The notes below the pieces were generated by a model. That model had not been told where the DNA came from. It worked only from the letters and a program-made list of their open reading frames with translations, and made no database searches. DNA of 64,000 nt from NCBI GenBank assembly GCA_002812745.2, contig NCSJ02000228.1:1-64000 (forward strand). Reading direction: 5' to 3'. Position numbers and translations under genes: made by a program. This DNA comes from Scytalidium lignicola. Taxonomy: Eukaryota > Ascomycota > Leotiomycetes. Shown piece after piece: positions 13,638 to 25,606 of this stretch; positions within the stretch are counted from its first letter, which is position 1, and each line of letters begins with the position of its first letter.

Positions 13638-14380
13638 GATTAAGGTAATTTGGAAGGGTGGAATTCAATTGATTCGGTGGTGAATATAGCATAACCAGGC
13701 CCACGGAGTATATTGTAAAGGGATCTTAGACACATAGTATTTCAAGATTGGCAACTGTGATTGCCCGTGGATGTTGTGCTAATGAAGGTCGAAGACGAAC
13801 AGTAGCTTTGTCGCAGTTGCAAAGATGAGGCGGAGAAACTGCAGAACGGCGCTTCAGCCTCGTCTGCTAGGCACAGGAAAGTATGCCCCGCCAAACCATG
13901 GCCCGTGCGTTTACACTCTCAACTACCCCCAAGCTTCCCCTTGTGGAATTGAGTACATGGACTTTGAAAGGATTCATGTCACTTGGAAATTTTGTGAAAT
14001 ACTCGATACGGTAGTAATATACAATGCTACACACCCAGTTTGAAGTCAATGTTCATCGCACACAATCAAAGGCCATGCTATAGTCGACATTCCGTGTACA
14101 TCAGCTTTTCATCATCTTTAGTGGAATATTCGTGATTCATTTCCTAGATGTGGAGTTATTGTAATAACGTTCTCATGATCATTAGACCATAAAAGTGAAA
14201 CCAACACCGCTTGCCGTCATCCCAACTGCGTATAACTACAACAAAATAAGTTTTCATATGCTTTAATCCTATGGTATATCCCTATACACTTGAGTAACGA
14301 TTTACATCGTTACTTCCTATCCCGATTCATCTGATCGTATTAGACTGACAATTGCTAAGGACTTAGCGGGGCTGTATAGG
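13638..14380. other. Tfc4 upstream / Vts1 downstream spacer
   Basis: About 740 bases between two co-oriented genes. It should hold the Vts1 3' UTR and the Tfc4 promoter. Short frames on both strands (13825-14049) overlap each other and carry no motif. Confidence 0.6.
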
Positions 14381-16330
14381 CTATGCAAGCTTCCCTTCTG
14401 CTTTGGCTTCTGGAAGGAAATTAGCATATTTCTCTAGCGATCTCTCAAGTAACCCACCTTTAACTTGTTCAAAAACCTTTAGCATCTTCCGTCTTGCTCC
14501 TAATGCATTGACGCCTCGATCTTCTAATGCCTTGTCATCCAGCTCTATAAGCTCAGTCCAATTCATGTCTTTCAGATTCTCAGTATATTTATGAAGCCTC
14601 AGACTTCTCAGCCAGCTGGGGATGTCCTGAAGGAGACTTGGATCTGTGGGATCCTCAGGTGGCTTAGAACTGCCCCTTCGTCCACGAGGTGATCGACCTC
14701 TAACCATATCACTATGATCTGACAAATACCCTTCGTGACCTCCCATTCCAAACTGGCTCAGATTTAAAGTACCCATACCGTTATTAAGGAGAGGAGATGT
14801 GCCGTCATAGGCCGTCAAGAAACCATTGTTCTGGGGAGAAGTAAAGCCGAGCTGACCGAAATTATTGCCCTGCATAGCCAAACCGGGAGAACTGGGACGA
14901 GGAGATTTCCGGCCCCCAAACGCCGAATTTTGTTGGTTTTGGAGCGCTAAAACCTGTTCACGACTCAAAACCTGTCCATGTTCATTGATCATGACTACAT
15001 TGGCACCCGGAATATTTCCTGGTAGGCCAGGGGAAAGCGGGCCTTGTGCATTCGAGCCTTGGCCGTCATTGGATCGGGCACGGCGATATTTGCGAACATC
15101 ATCTAGCGCAAAACGATTGTTGACTGTAGACAAAGCAGCAAGTTTCATAGCTGTAGCGTTAGCAACCATATCCGCCTGAGAGGCAGCGCTTGCGGCGTTG
15201 AAAGATGGAACCATCGGCGTATTCACCATGGATGCCCAGTTTCCATTTCCTGCATTGTAAGGCGATAGCATCGGTAGGTCAGCTCCTTGATTATCTGGAG
15301 CACTTATGGTGGTGCTCTGCAGGTTAGAATTCCCTGTTATCTGGGGACGTGGAGAACGTAGGCCACCAGCAGATGGAGGTGGTTGAATAAATTGACCCAT
15401 AGGAGGTTGACCAGAAGAGGATTTTGGACGAGCATTTTGATCATTACTCCGTGGCCCCCAGGGGGAGAGCGGTGGTTGTGCATTATCAGTTGCATCGGTA
15501 GGGCCGGAAATTGTTGGAGCTGTAAGAGATGCACGTGAATCAAAGGCAGCACTATTTCTGTTCGATGATGGCGGGTTCCCGGTTTGTTGTGTATATTTTG
15601 CCTTTTCTGTGGCAATTGCGGCTGCAGCATCCGGGAACATAGCATTAATCGTCGAGGGATCAAGCCCAGAGTGCCGTTTGGTAGAAGGGGTCGTTGGAGG
15701 TCGAGTGAGGGAGTTCCTTGAACCATCTACACTTAATTTATTCATGGCATCACTCAAGCGATTAGACATAGGATCTTTGTGTCGAAAAGATTAGTAAGAA
15801 CGGTCTAAAATGTAAAGATAGGTATACATACCTTTATCGAAATTTGCAGGTGAGAGGACACCAGACATTGGGTGGTTTTTCCCCATCTGCTGCAATACCT
15901 GAATGAAAAACCGAATCTGCACTTGTGTAGTCTGTTGAAGGAGAGCATATAAAGCAGCAGTTCTTTCAGCCTCGCTCAGCACCCTGAACCATTGCTCTAT
16001 GGCACTCAGCTCGTCCTTAAAATCTTGATCGAGAGTTGCAGCTGCCATTTCCTCCAATGTAGTTTCATACTGATCAATATCTGCAATCCACTGCTGAGCA
16101 ATCTTGTCGGATGCATCGTTTTCCGAGCTGCCCTGTCCTTGCCCAGGCTGGGAGCCGTAAAAGTCAGAGGAGGGTCGGATTCGGCTGGAGGATGGAGAAG
16201 TCGAGAATGCCGCCATGTCTGCTGATGCACGAAGATGATGACCAGAGCCTACAGCACGGGACGACGGAGGTCGAAGAGATGATGTTGCGTTCGACTCAAT
16301 CGGGGTGCTGTGTCGAGACATGTTGAGCAT
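14381..16330 (-). CDS. vts1: Vts1-like SAM-domain RNA-binding protein
   Basis: Smaug/Vts1 family regulator that binds stem-loop recognition elements in mRNAs and promotes deadenylation and decay in the cytoplasm. Two exons, 15832-16330 and 14381-15774, are joined by a 57-nt intron (GTATGT...AAAG) to give 630 residues. A conserved N-terminal helical block around residues 65-160 starts near [11 protein letters not shown] long low-complexity Ser/Pro/Asn/Gln middle follows. The SAM domain lies near residues 550-606 ([12 protein letters not shown], then [15 protein letters not shown] and [12 protein letters not shown]). The [10 protein letters not shown] segment is the RNA-contacting part in the family. 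The first ATG gives MLNMSRHS; translation could also start three codons later at Met4. Neighbour Tfc4 is on the same strand but functionally unrelated. Confidence 0.94.
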
Positions 16331-18237
16331 AACGGTGCAGAGACCAGGAATTACCTAAAGGGAGTCGACTAGGGGTTGCTGACGACCGAGTGTTTCACGA
16401 CTGCAACAGAAACAGAATTCGCCTGGCAGATGTCGAAGAACTCCTGCAGACCTGCTGACCTCAAAGGAGCCTAAGAACAACGGCGCTGAAGTTATGGTGA
16501 TAAAAAAGAGTCGATCAGAAAAAGGCTATGGCGATGGTGGAGAAGAGAAGGTGCGTGATGGACTCGGCGCGATGGCAGGTAAGGACTGTAGGTGCCGGAA
16601 CGTTCTGAGTTTAGCGCGCACAATGGCAGCCGCCAATGCTGCCAAATATGGAATCTGCGACGATCTTAACCTGCTTAGGATGGCTAAGTCACGTTCTCAC
16701 TCTCTTTCGCAGTCAATTATATTTTCATTTTCATTCTTTGCTTCTAGTATATTAAAGAGAGAAGTTTCTAAGTACGTAACATAAAAATTTCCTAACGTAG
16801 AATGTCAATTTGAGGGTTGAAAATTTCAGCGCGCTCCGAGTTGTATTGTGCCGAATCCGTCTACTTCAAGCCAGAGTATTCCGAACTATATCATTTTCTG
16901 CTTTTGGGCTTCGAGAGTGAACGCCAATTATCAAATCCAGCCTTAGATAAGCAATCGAGAAATATAATCATATCTCAAATGATACGAGTATCAAAAACTA
17001 TGCTGCCCGTAATCTAGCGTTTTATCTATTTAGAAGTAGAGCAAAATATGAAAACCCCCGTAGTTACAATTGGTAGCTTAACACAGCAGTCAGTTATGTA
17101 GGGTAAGCATTGCACTCATAAAAAGCATAGCACTACAGCCCTCGAGGATCGTCGTAATCCAAAATAATAATGATGATTTGGTATCATCTGCAAACTCTAA
17201 TTTAAGGTGAAAGTCGTATATCTTTACTTTCTTCAAGGCCCTACGTTCTCGATTAGATTAAAATCAACTGAATAAGATAGCCAATCCATAACTTCAACCT
17301 TTATTTCTCGCTATAAAATTTTGACTCTATGTGCAGTGTGTACATAAGCACTATCTTGCGTGAAATTATCTCCTGGTTGTAAATCGTAAGTAAAAAATGA
17401 CGATAAACCTCTACAATAACTATGGATGATACACTTTCACAAGGAGATTCAGGATTTCTATCCAGAAGTAATAAACCAGTACGTTGATTATGTCCAATAC
17501 AACTCTATAACATTTTCTTAACTGGCTTTCCACATTTTTTCTTCTTGGTCCTCGGGAGCATTCTACGTAAGCTCTCTGATCTGTGCACAGAAAAAGAAAG
17601 ACCCTAACTGGGGGCATTTAGCCAGAGGAGGGTATGGATGTATGAGCAAAGGGTCTTTGGATGGCATCCAATAAGCTGAATCTTGATCTGTGAACTTTAA
17701 ACGCGTTTCCTACATTACCTTGATCATAGAAGGCTTTGTTCGTCGTGTAACTTACTAATCTGCTCTGTTGATATCTCTACTATGCCTGTTCTTAGCGATT
17801 AACTTATGGGAGGTATTCGCAAATTTATATGCCGTCCATCCAATGCTCGCATCATATCCTCCCAATCCATCATCCAGAACTCCAACCATTTGAAGAGCAT
17901 ATCTGCTTCGACTGAAGGTCGATCTACTCGGTGTTACAAGCAGCGCATTAAAAAGGTATATTTAGGTAAAAGATACAAATCTCCGGAGAATAAAGCACTG
18001 CATTAGATTTGTATAGAGGTTGTAGAGATGGAATCACTTTGAGACTTTGATTGATGTTCGTATCGTAGGACATTCGATTTTGTTTATAAGCTGCGAAGAA
18101 GAGGAAGATGCAGCGGATTAGGCCAGGAGTTCAATGCCGAGGGTTTGCTACAAGAGTTGCGGATTACTACAGTAAAGTTGGTTAAAGTTTTTACTTTATA
18201 TAGGTATATAAGAAAATCATGCCAACTCAAGCTCAAT
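16331..18237. other. Vts1 upstream region, then AT-rich spacer
   Basis: The first 400 bases are moderately GC-rich and probably hold the Vts1 promoter. The rest is AT-rich. A 65-codon ATG frame (17420-17617, minus) and a 44-codon open stretch (17799-17933, minus) carry no recognisable motif. No gene is claimed. Confidence 0.5.
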
Positions 18238-18371
18238 GGTCGCTTAGCTCAGTTGGTTAGAGCGGTTAGTTGCTTCTCAGCAAGTTGAAAGATAATTACT
18301 AATATATAACTAGTGGTGCTAATATCTTAATGATAACGCCAAGGTCGCGAGTTCGACCCTCGTAGTGACCA
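18238..18371 (+). tRNA. Interrupted tRNA-Ile(AAU), or pseudogene
   Basis: Acceptor stem GGTCGCT (18238-18244) pairs with AGTGACC (18364-18370). The D arm is 18247-18263 and the T arm GCGAG-TTCGACC-CTCGT is 18347-18363. The anticodon stem TGGTG (18314-18318) pairs with CGCCA (18337-18341) around a CT-AAT-A loop, so the anticodon is AAU (Ile). Two insertions break the gene. One is 11 nt at or near the canonical 37/38 intron site (18325-18335; the exact edge is ambiguous because ATA is repeated). The other is 49 nt between position 26 and the anticodon stem (18265-18313, edge ambiguous by one G). With both removed, the sequence is a regular 73-nt tRNA. The A box (TAGCTCAGTTGG) and B box (AGTTCGACCC) are intact and a T7 terminator follows. 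It could be a non-canonical intron, an extra arm, or a dead copy. Confidence 0.8.
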
Positions 18372-18375
18372 TAAA

Positions 18376-18382
18376 TTTTTTT
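18376..18382 (+). terminator. Pol III T-run terminator
   Basis: Seven T residues begin 5 nt after the discriminator base of the interrupted tRNA-Ile. This is the normal RNA polymerase III termination signal and indicates that the transcription unit is structurally complete. Confidence 0.75.
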
Positions 18383-21065
18383 GGCCTAAGACATAAAAGT
18401 CTGAAACTCTTTGTGGGATACTAAATTCTAGATCCGTTAGTACAGTATCTTGTCCACAACTAAATACATCTTTTAAAAGTGCTAGCATGGATTCCAATTT
18501 CAGACTCTTGGTCATAAGCGTAGACTAGTAAAAAGAGAAATCTCATTTTCAGCTTATTATCCTTTCACCGATCAACTGAGCTGATAAATACTTTTGCATC
18601 TGCATAACCTGTTGTGATATCCTGTGTGTCGCCTTAGGCACCATCTTGTTTATTACACGTGACTTCCATTTTAGGTAGTCCCATTAGTTAGCTCTTCTAC
18701 TCGTACGTAGTTACTACCGTACAACACCATAATATATTTGAGTAACCCCGATTACGCAACCTCTTGCTGTGCCTAATTCAACATAACCTATCGCCTAACT
18801 TAGAATAATCAACACCGAAAGGTGGCGTCCATAATAATGACGAAAACTATGTTGCGATATGCTTCTATACTATATAGATTAACATGCGTCCGTGAAAATG
18901 TACGCCGTTCCTAAACCCAATTTACTAGTACTGCAGACGGTGATTGAAATTTCCCTTGCTCATTGTAAGTTAGCAGAATGACAAGAGTATTTGTTTTTAG
19001 TATCCATTATTAAGTAGTGCTTGAACTTCAGTTAATGAAAGCAACTAGGGTAAATAAATTTGAAGAATGGTAGAAAAAGAGGGTGCTGTAATTATAGGAT
19101 ATTACTAGAACACACCTCTGTAATTGGCGGCTTACTGACTTTCAATTGGCCTTTTAACTTCAGCATGTGAGTGAGTAAAACGCAATGTTACTATCATACT
19201 AACGTAACAGGTGTTATAGTCAATTATAGTCTAAGCTCATGAGGAAGTTAAGGAAAGTTCAGCTAGACGAAAGGTTTTAGTTAATCAGATAGGTTATGAG
19301 GTTTTGGTATATATAGCTAGTCCTTCATGAATTTAGAAATGGGCAACACTTAGTTTGCATAGAGTTCTAGTACTAGTTTTGAACAATTGAATTGCAGGTT
19401 ACATTGCTAAATAGAAGTTCCATCGATACTGCCTTGCTCACCCCGGATATCGCTCCCTGTTGCCTGTTGGAGTTGAGTCCTCACAGTCGTTGACATGGAT
19501 CGTATTTTGGCGGTGATGTATCCTTATACGTGATCTAAATAGGAGATCACCTACACCTAAGGCTCCAATATAACATCTTGTCTCATGGTGAGATTGCCAG
19601 TTGTACCATCTTATCATTTATTAATATCCGATTCTAACGAATGACTATTACTTCACCGAATTGAGACTTAATAACTCAGCATAGTAAAAGACTAGAATGG
19701 ACTCTTCCTAGGTAGATACGATGAGCATGTCTGTAACAGTATTCAAAAATTGGAATTGGACTTAGGGATCTCGATTAATAACGGCTTCAGCACATACATG
19801 ATTTAATCATGATGATCTAAAAATTTATATGTAACCCAATCTTCATGCACCATTGCCTCATAGAGTCTGAGAAAAGGTGTTTGGTAATGAGAGGGTCTGG
19901 ATGATAATCTTGGCACGAAGAAAATTCCTTCAGCGTACGAGCATGGACAGGCTCTTGAGCTGTACACACTAATGCCTGTTCTGATATTTTGTCACTGCTG
20001 GAAAACGATATTGTTGGACTGTAGCTTCAATCGCAGTTGCGTTGATCTCAATGGTGCAATATTTCTCGTTTTAATTCGTGAGAATGAAGCCTATTCTGCG
20101 CCTATTCGTTGACAGAGTTAAGACCCTAACCGCCCGCAATAGAAACCGCGCAAAATGCATTTATTGCACTACCATGTTCGAAGAGGAAAATTCGTCATTT
20201 TAATCATGCGCTCTCTCGCTTTCCTTCCTTAAATTCCTTCTGTATAAATGACCATTGTTAGCACAAACAGGACAAGTCCTGATTTAGAAGAGACCAACCA
20301 AAGCTTTCATCGTGCCGTGGAGAGCATGTCTGTGGTTTCGTCGGAACTTAGGATCAGTACCATTGAGGGAGGGATATCTGGAGGTCTTTGGCTTCTTAAT
20401 CCTATGTATTATCGCTATATTAGCATTGCAGGGACGAGAGCTTTCGGACGGTGAAACCGTAATTACCCGTTACGGTGAGCCTTCTTGGACTGATTGTGCT
20501 GAGACGAGTTCTTCGATTCTAAATGATAAACTGTTAGTAGAATATCAAGTTTAGATAGAAATATTAACACATACTCGCCATTGCGACGGTTATGGAGAAT
20601 CGGTCTTGATATTTTGTTGTTGGCTGCCGTGTGTCAAAGCTCTTCGATACGAATTTCGATGTGGGCAAGATTCAACCGAGCCCTAGTGATATCACGTGAC
20701 ATATTCTCTAAAGATGGATAAGTCACGTGTAATATATGGAGTTCGAAGCTTGCGTGTCAATTGCTGTCGACTTTATATTAATTAGTCACTGATTGGCTTC
20801 TGAAACTAGAAATAATAAATTCATGTGCTAGTCCTAAGAATGAAGGTATAGAAGATTGTGCTGATATGCTACCAGCTAGCTAGGAGATCTATTTCTAGTC
20901 TTCCAAAACATGCTTTGAGACATGGTCCTGCCTCGCTCTAATAATTCATAACACATGATGATGTGTGGCTGATATTACACATAGATACTTGAAGCAAACA
21001 GAATCCCGACCCTTTCAATAAAAACTGCATGATAAAACGCCTCAAGACCTGTCAAAATACTGCAA
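18383..21065. other. AT-rich gene-poor region
   Basis: About 2.7 kb with frequent stops in all frames. The only frame of note is on the plus strand ending at 20554: about 88 open codons with a hydrophobic run (FGFLILCIIAILAL) but no ATG. The composition is compatible with old RIP-mutated or simply non-selected DNA. I see no repeat unit or RNA gene. Confidence 0.45.
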
Positions 21066-22236
21066 TCACTTGGTCAAAATCGGTAGAGTTTGCTTAGCCT
21101 TCGAAGCGGCGAGTTCTGCAGCATTTTTAAGTTGAGTAGATCGAAGTTGTCGCAGATATCGGAACAGAAGGATAAAAATAAGTTCCATTCTGCATTTCGT
21201 TAGTTTTGTTCACTCGCACCGGCAATTGACACCTACCGTTCTTTTGTCATCATGAGCAATCCCTGGACTATAATTCCTTTGGATATTTGAGGAGCGATTC
21301 CTTTGAATAGGCCAAGTACACCTTCATTCTCGACGATAAATCGCATCACTTCAATGAAATTCTTGAAAGGTTTTCCTTCCCTTGATGGAGGAGGCTTGGA
21401 TTGGAGTCCAACTTTTGCAACAATAAGAGGTTGGGTTGCAATCGTTGCTAGAGACTTGGATATGGCGCCGAGAACTGTGAAGTCAATCTTAGATATTTAT
21501 AAAGTGTATGAAGAGAGGGGGACTTACGGAAGGATTCCCAAGGCCGTAGATTAGTTTTTCCTGGGAACAGGATGGTCCGCAACCTTTGATAAGTGCCATA
21601 CGTTATAGCAGGATTGACACAGAGAACGAGACTAGCTTTCAGACCCCTCCAGAGTCCAGACCAGCCATCTTCACTATTAATAACGTCTCTGGCTGTCTCT
21701 ACCATTCCTTTCTTCTCATCTTTAGTCTGTGTTTGTTGTCGTGTTGTTACAACAGCTATGGGGATAGTGAAGATTTGAGCAACAGCTCCTGCTGCAGCAC
21801 CGAGAGATAACTCTATAGCAGTACCCGGAGCGGTTTGTGACTTTCGGGATGAAATGTATAATGTCCTTATAATAGAGTACCAATAGAAGTATGCGAAATT
21901 TGTCGATGCAACACCAAGGAGAGCGCCGTTCATGCCAGAATACAGACCAAGAACACCATCCTCAGCAGCAATTTTGGTGATTGCATCCCATGTGGAGGTA
22001 TAATGAAACCTATCGTCACCCTCCGTAGTTGTATCCGTGGGTTTTCGCTTGACTTGGACTTGAAGGCGAGTCTTCACTCTGTCCGGAAGTTGATGTAAGT
22101 AAGTGCTCGGTCAGAGATAATGACGTACTCACATGTCTAATGGATACACCAGAGCGTTGGCAATGACAGCACCAGTAGCACCTGCAATTGCCAGTCCCCA
22201 AGGAGATAATGGAGCTACCTTTGATTGAGCAGCCAT
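21066..22236 (-). CDS. ant1: Peroxisomal adenine nucleotide carrier (Ant1/Pmp47-like)
   Basis: Mitochondrial-carrier-family protein, most like the peroxisomal ATP/AMP exchanger that supplies ATP for fatty-acid activation in beta-oxidation. Four exons, 22133-22236, 21528-22078, 21237-21474 and 21066-21189, join in phase to 338 residues, close to the roughly 330 of yeast Ant1. Repeat 1 has the carrier signature PLDIVK straight across the first intron. Repeat 2 has PIAVVTTRQQ, and repeat 3 has QPLIVAKVGLQ with GLFKGIAPQISKG after it. The C-terminal exon ends ASKAKQTLPILTK, not an SKL-type signal, which is expected for a membrane protein. It starts MAAQSKVAPLSPWGLAIAGA. The gene is divergent from PalB with about 600 bp between the two starts. 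Other carriers of the family cannot be fully excluded. Confidence 0.88.
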
Positions 22237-22836
22237 GATGTAGTGTAGGTAAATCAAGCACGTTGTTATACTAGATCAATTTCTTCTAACCAGGTCTGTC
22301 GTGATTACCGCGGTCCAGAAATGGATCACAGGTAGCCGCAACTGCCACAGCTCGGATTTTTAGTAGTAACTTAAAGCACAACCACGCTCTTTGAGATAAA
22401 TTGGATTTTGACAGGCGGTGCTAATTGTTATCTCTGTTTTACTTGAGGAGAAAATAAGCAAGTGGGTGTGGTGGGTGAGCTGGTAGATTTAGTTAAAGAC
22501 CTTGGTTATCGCATCTGGCATACTTATATGAAAGAACCTCGGTCCGGCAGCCGACTACCGGCTTCAACAGGGAATGGTGCAAATCTCCCATAAGCGAACA
22601 TGCACAAGCCAAGCTGGAGATCGCGGCTGACTCGGGTTGCAGCCTTGCGTCTCTGTCAAAGTCAGGCGGAGTCCAGCCTTGCCCAAACAATCTCCGATAT
22701 TCTAGCTTACTAAGAAGAGCCTTTTCAATAACCACTATCACGGTATCAGCCTTATGATATATTGATTTATTTTACTATCACGCGAGCCTTGGATTTGCCA
22801 TGAATTGCAGGTTATAAGTNAAAAAAGTGGACCAAC
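22237..22836. promoter_or_regulatory. Divergent intergenic promoter, ant1 / palB
   Basis: About 600 bases between two divergent start codons, so it should hold both promoters. A GCCAAG hexamer at 22608-22613 matches the PacC consensus GCCARG, which would be relevant to a pH-signalling gene, but one hexamer is expected by chance. A minus-strand open frame of about 95 codons ending at 22493 has no ATG near its start and is probably fortuitous. One ambiguous base is at 22820. Confidence 0.45.
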
Positions 22837-25606
22837 ATGGAAGCTAAGGCCGCTGTAGAGTGTTCCCTTTGCCCGGAGGAGGCTTCATTACTTACGTGAC
22901 TAGGAAGCTGAGTATAAAGTGGAATCTGCCCACACAAAGGATGAGGCCTTACAAAATGCTATCCAAGCCGTAGAACTCTACATGAAGGCCACAAAGTTGG
23001 CAAGCAACGATGAAGATCGAACAAGGCTTCGCCGGAAATGCAAGCAGCTACTATCTCGGGCCGAGGAAATAAAAGCGTCCACGAACTGGACTCCAGCCAA
23101 AAGAGAACCATTCTCTAAAATCCCGTTCTCGGAAAGAGCCTTAACAAAACACGAGCAACTTATTTTACTTGAGAGTTCTAGACTTAATGGATTCGTGTTT
23201 CCAGTCTGGCAGTCCGAACCAGATGATTTGGCGTTTAATGAGGGGCTGTATACGTATGGCAACCTTAACTTGACCATTTAGAGAACTCATTCTCATCTAC
23301 TGATATCAATAGGGAGACTACCGATCTGAATCTGTCTCATGCACAAACCGAAATCTTTGATGGCTGGAAGAGACCAAAGGACATTTTTGATATTCAATTT
23401 GTAGATTCTAGAAATTTATCCGAAGAAGACTTAGTGATGGGTATTATGGATGACATTGATCTAGTGCAAGATCTTACCACCGACTGTTCAGTAGTCGCAA
23501 GCCTTTGTGCTTGTAAGGCTCGTGGTTCGAAAGGACTTGAAACGGTGAGACTGCCAATCTAAACTTCATTTTGAGTCTGCTAAACTATAAAAAGTTCCTG
23601 GCTTCGACAATATACCCATATGATAGGTCAAAGAATAGACCTAGGATGTCTGAAAATGGGAAATATGTATTCCGTCTGCATTTTAATGGGTGCTTCCGGA
23701 AAGTTACCATCGATGACAGATTACCATCTTCCAATTCTTCTCGAAAACTTCACGTGGTGGACCGCAATAACCCCAAACTATTGTGGCCAGCACTGGTCGA
23801 GAAGGCCTACCTTAAGGTCCGAGGTGGTTATGACTTTCCTGGAAGCAACTCTGGGACCGACCTTTGGGTGCTGACGGGATGGATACCAGAACAGATATTC
23901 CTTCAGAGGTGAGTTTGACGAATTCCGGCGATTTATTCTACTGACTAGAGTCATTTAGTGATGATATACAATTGGAACAGTTGTGGACTAGAATAAGCAA
24001 GTCTTTTGGCTACGGAGATGTCATGATCACACTTGGCACCGGCCGCTTGACGAGTAGAGAAGAGAAGGTATTGGGACTGGTTGGTGAGCATGATTATGCT
24101 GTTCTGGATATGAAATATATTGGGTCCCAGCACCTGCTCTTATTGAAGAATCCATGGTGCGACGGTATGGTATGGAGAAGTCCACAAACCACCAAACCCA
24201 TTGACCAATCTACAGAGCAGGGCTGGGCTGATGATATTCGGAATACCCTCCCTTCTTCCGATCCCGTGGCGACTACTCCAGGTAGTTTCTGGATGCGTTT
24301 TGAAGAGGTCGGCCAAAACTTCGAGTCGCTATATCTAAACTGGAATCCAGGTCTTTTCAAATATCGCCAGGATACTCACTTTTCTTGGACTCTGCCTTCC
24401 ATAAACGTACCCGGCTCGTTTATCCAGAGCCCTCAGTATTCTGTAACAACCACGACGAAAGGTCCTCTTTGGATTCTGCTTAGTCGCCATTTCACGACGG
24501 GAGAGCGGGAGATATCGCAAACAAAGGGAAGCACACTAGCTGATAAGTCAAGTGCACTGGGGTTTATAAGCTTATATGTATTCGAAGCAAATGGCCGGAG
24601 AGTCTATCTCAGCGATGATCCTTTCTATCGCGGAGCGTTTGTGGACTCGCCACAAACTCTTGCAAGGATTGAAGCACCTGGCGCATCTACATATACAGTA
24701 GTCGTGGCTCAACACGGTCTTCCTCTACCGAAATACTCCTTCACCCTATCTCTATTCTCCCGATCTCCAGTTTCAGTGGCTCCAGCCATCGATGACCACT
24801 CTTCCAGTACAATTCATACAGGGGCATGGACGCACAGTACCGCTGGGGGAAATGCAAGTGCCCAATCGTATCCTTTAAATCCACAATTTAGCATAAGCGT
24901 CCCGTCCCAAACCGGGATACGACTCCTTCTAGAAACGGATGCGGAGGAGCTTGCAGTTCACGTGAAAATGGTATGGTCCGGCGGGAAACGCGTAACAAGC
25001 GTTGCTGGTAGAGATATTGTCGGAGAGTCGGGCGATTATCGAAGAGGCTGCGCTCTGGCAGACTTACACGACATCCAACCAGGCAAATACACCATTGTAT
25101 GCTCGACATTTGAGCCAGGACAAACGGGTAATTTCACTCTACGCGTTAGTTCCATGGCAGTATGCGAGGTACGCCCGCTCCTGTCGGAGACTGCAGGGCG
25201 ATTGAGTATTCGTCTCCCTGTCCTTAGGTTTGCAGAAGGCGTGGATCGGATGCTGGCTCCAGTCACAAGCCAGAGACTGACTAGACTTAAGTGCATCGCG
25301 AGATGCAGCAATTCTGCAGAAAGACTCGGGCAGCCAAAGACAAGACCACTGCTCAGGCTGTCTCTGGAAAGGGGGCAAGGCCCAGACAAGACAACACTGG
25401 ACCAGTCCAACCACGGTGAGTTTAGTGATGCACCGATGGGTATCAGAACTGGCGACACAGACCTAAGCCCTGAGATGACTCATCTAGGTGGACTGTGGAT
25501 AGTTGTAGAAAGACTCTCTGGCAGGGTGGAATTTGACGAGGTGCACATAGAGTTACTGAGCGAGAGTCCTGTCAATGTTGGGCCGTGGGGTGCGGGAGAT
25601 GGCTGA
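22837..25606 (+). CDS. palB: PalB/Rim13 calpain-like cysteine protease
   Basis: Calpain-7-type protease of the fungal ambient-pH (Pal/Rim) pathway. It is recruited to ESCRT-III and performs the signalling cleavage of PacC/Rim101. The model has five exons: 22837-22861, 22920-23247, 23313-23544, 23595-23908 and 23959-25606. All are in phase, giving 848 residues, the usual PalB length. An N-terminal MIT-like helical region covers about residues 5-75 (ALQNAIQAVELYMKATKLAS). The protease core has catalytic Cys near residue 176 (DLTTDCSVVASLC), His near 344 (VGEHDYAVLD) and Asn near 364 (LLLKNPWCDG). The IYPYDRSKNRPRMSENGKYV and VEKAYLKVRGGYDFPGSNSG blocks are PalB-typical. C2-like domains follow. 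The tiny first exon and its donor (GTTCCC) are the least certain part. Triad residues are all present, so the enzyme should be active. Confidence 0.92.

Noticed and set aside
17799..17933. Minus-strand stretch reading like protein (RPSVEADMLFKWLEFWMMDW)
   Set aside because: Only 44 open codons, no start, no splice partner and no family; well within chance expectation.
18238..18371. Reading the interrupted tRNA as tRNA-Ser(GCU) using the first GTTAG-TTGCTT segment as anticodon arm
   Set aside because: The matching 3' half of that stem is poor, and the variable region and discriminator base do not fit tRNA-Ser, whereas all stems fit tRNA-Ile(AAU).
22608..22613. PacC site (GCCAAG) controlling palB
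   Set aside because: A single hexamer in 600 bp is expected by chance and palB is not generally described as strongly pH-regulated.
22493..22741. 82-codon minus-strand frame between ant1 and palB
   Set aside because: No ATG near its start, no recognisable motif, and it lies inside a shared divergent promoter.
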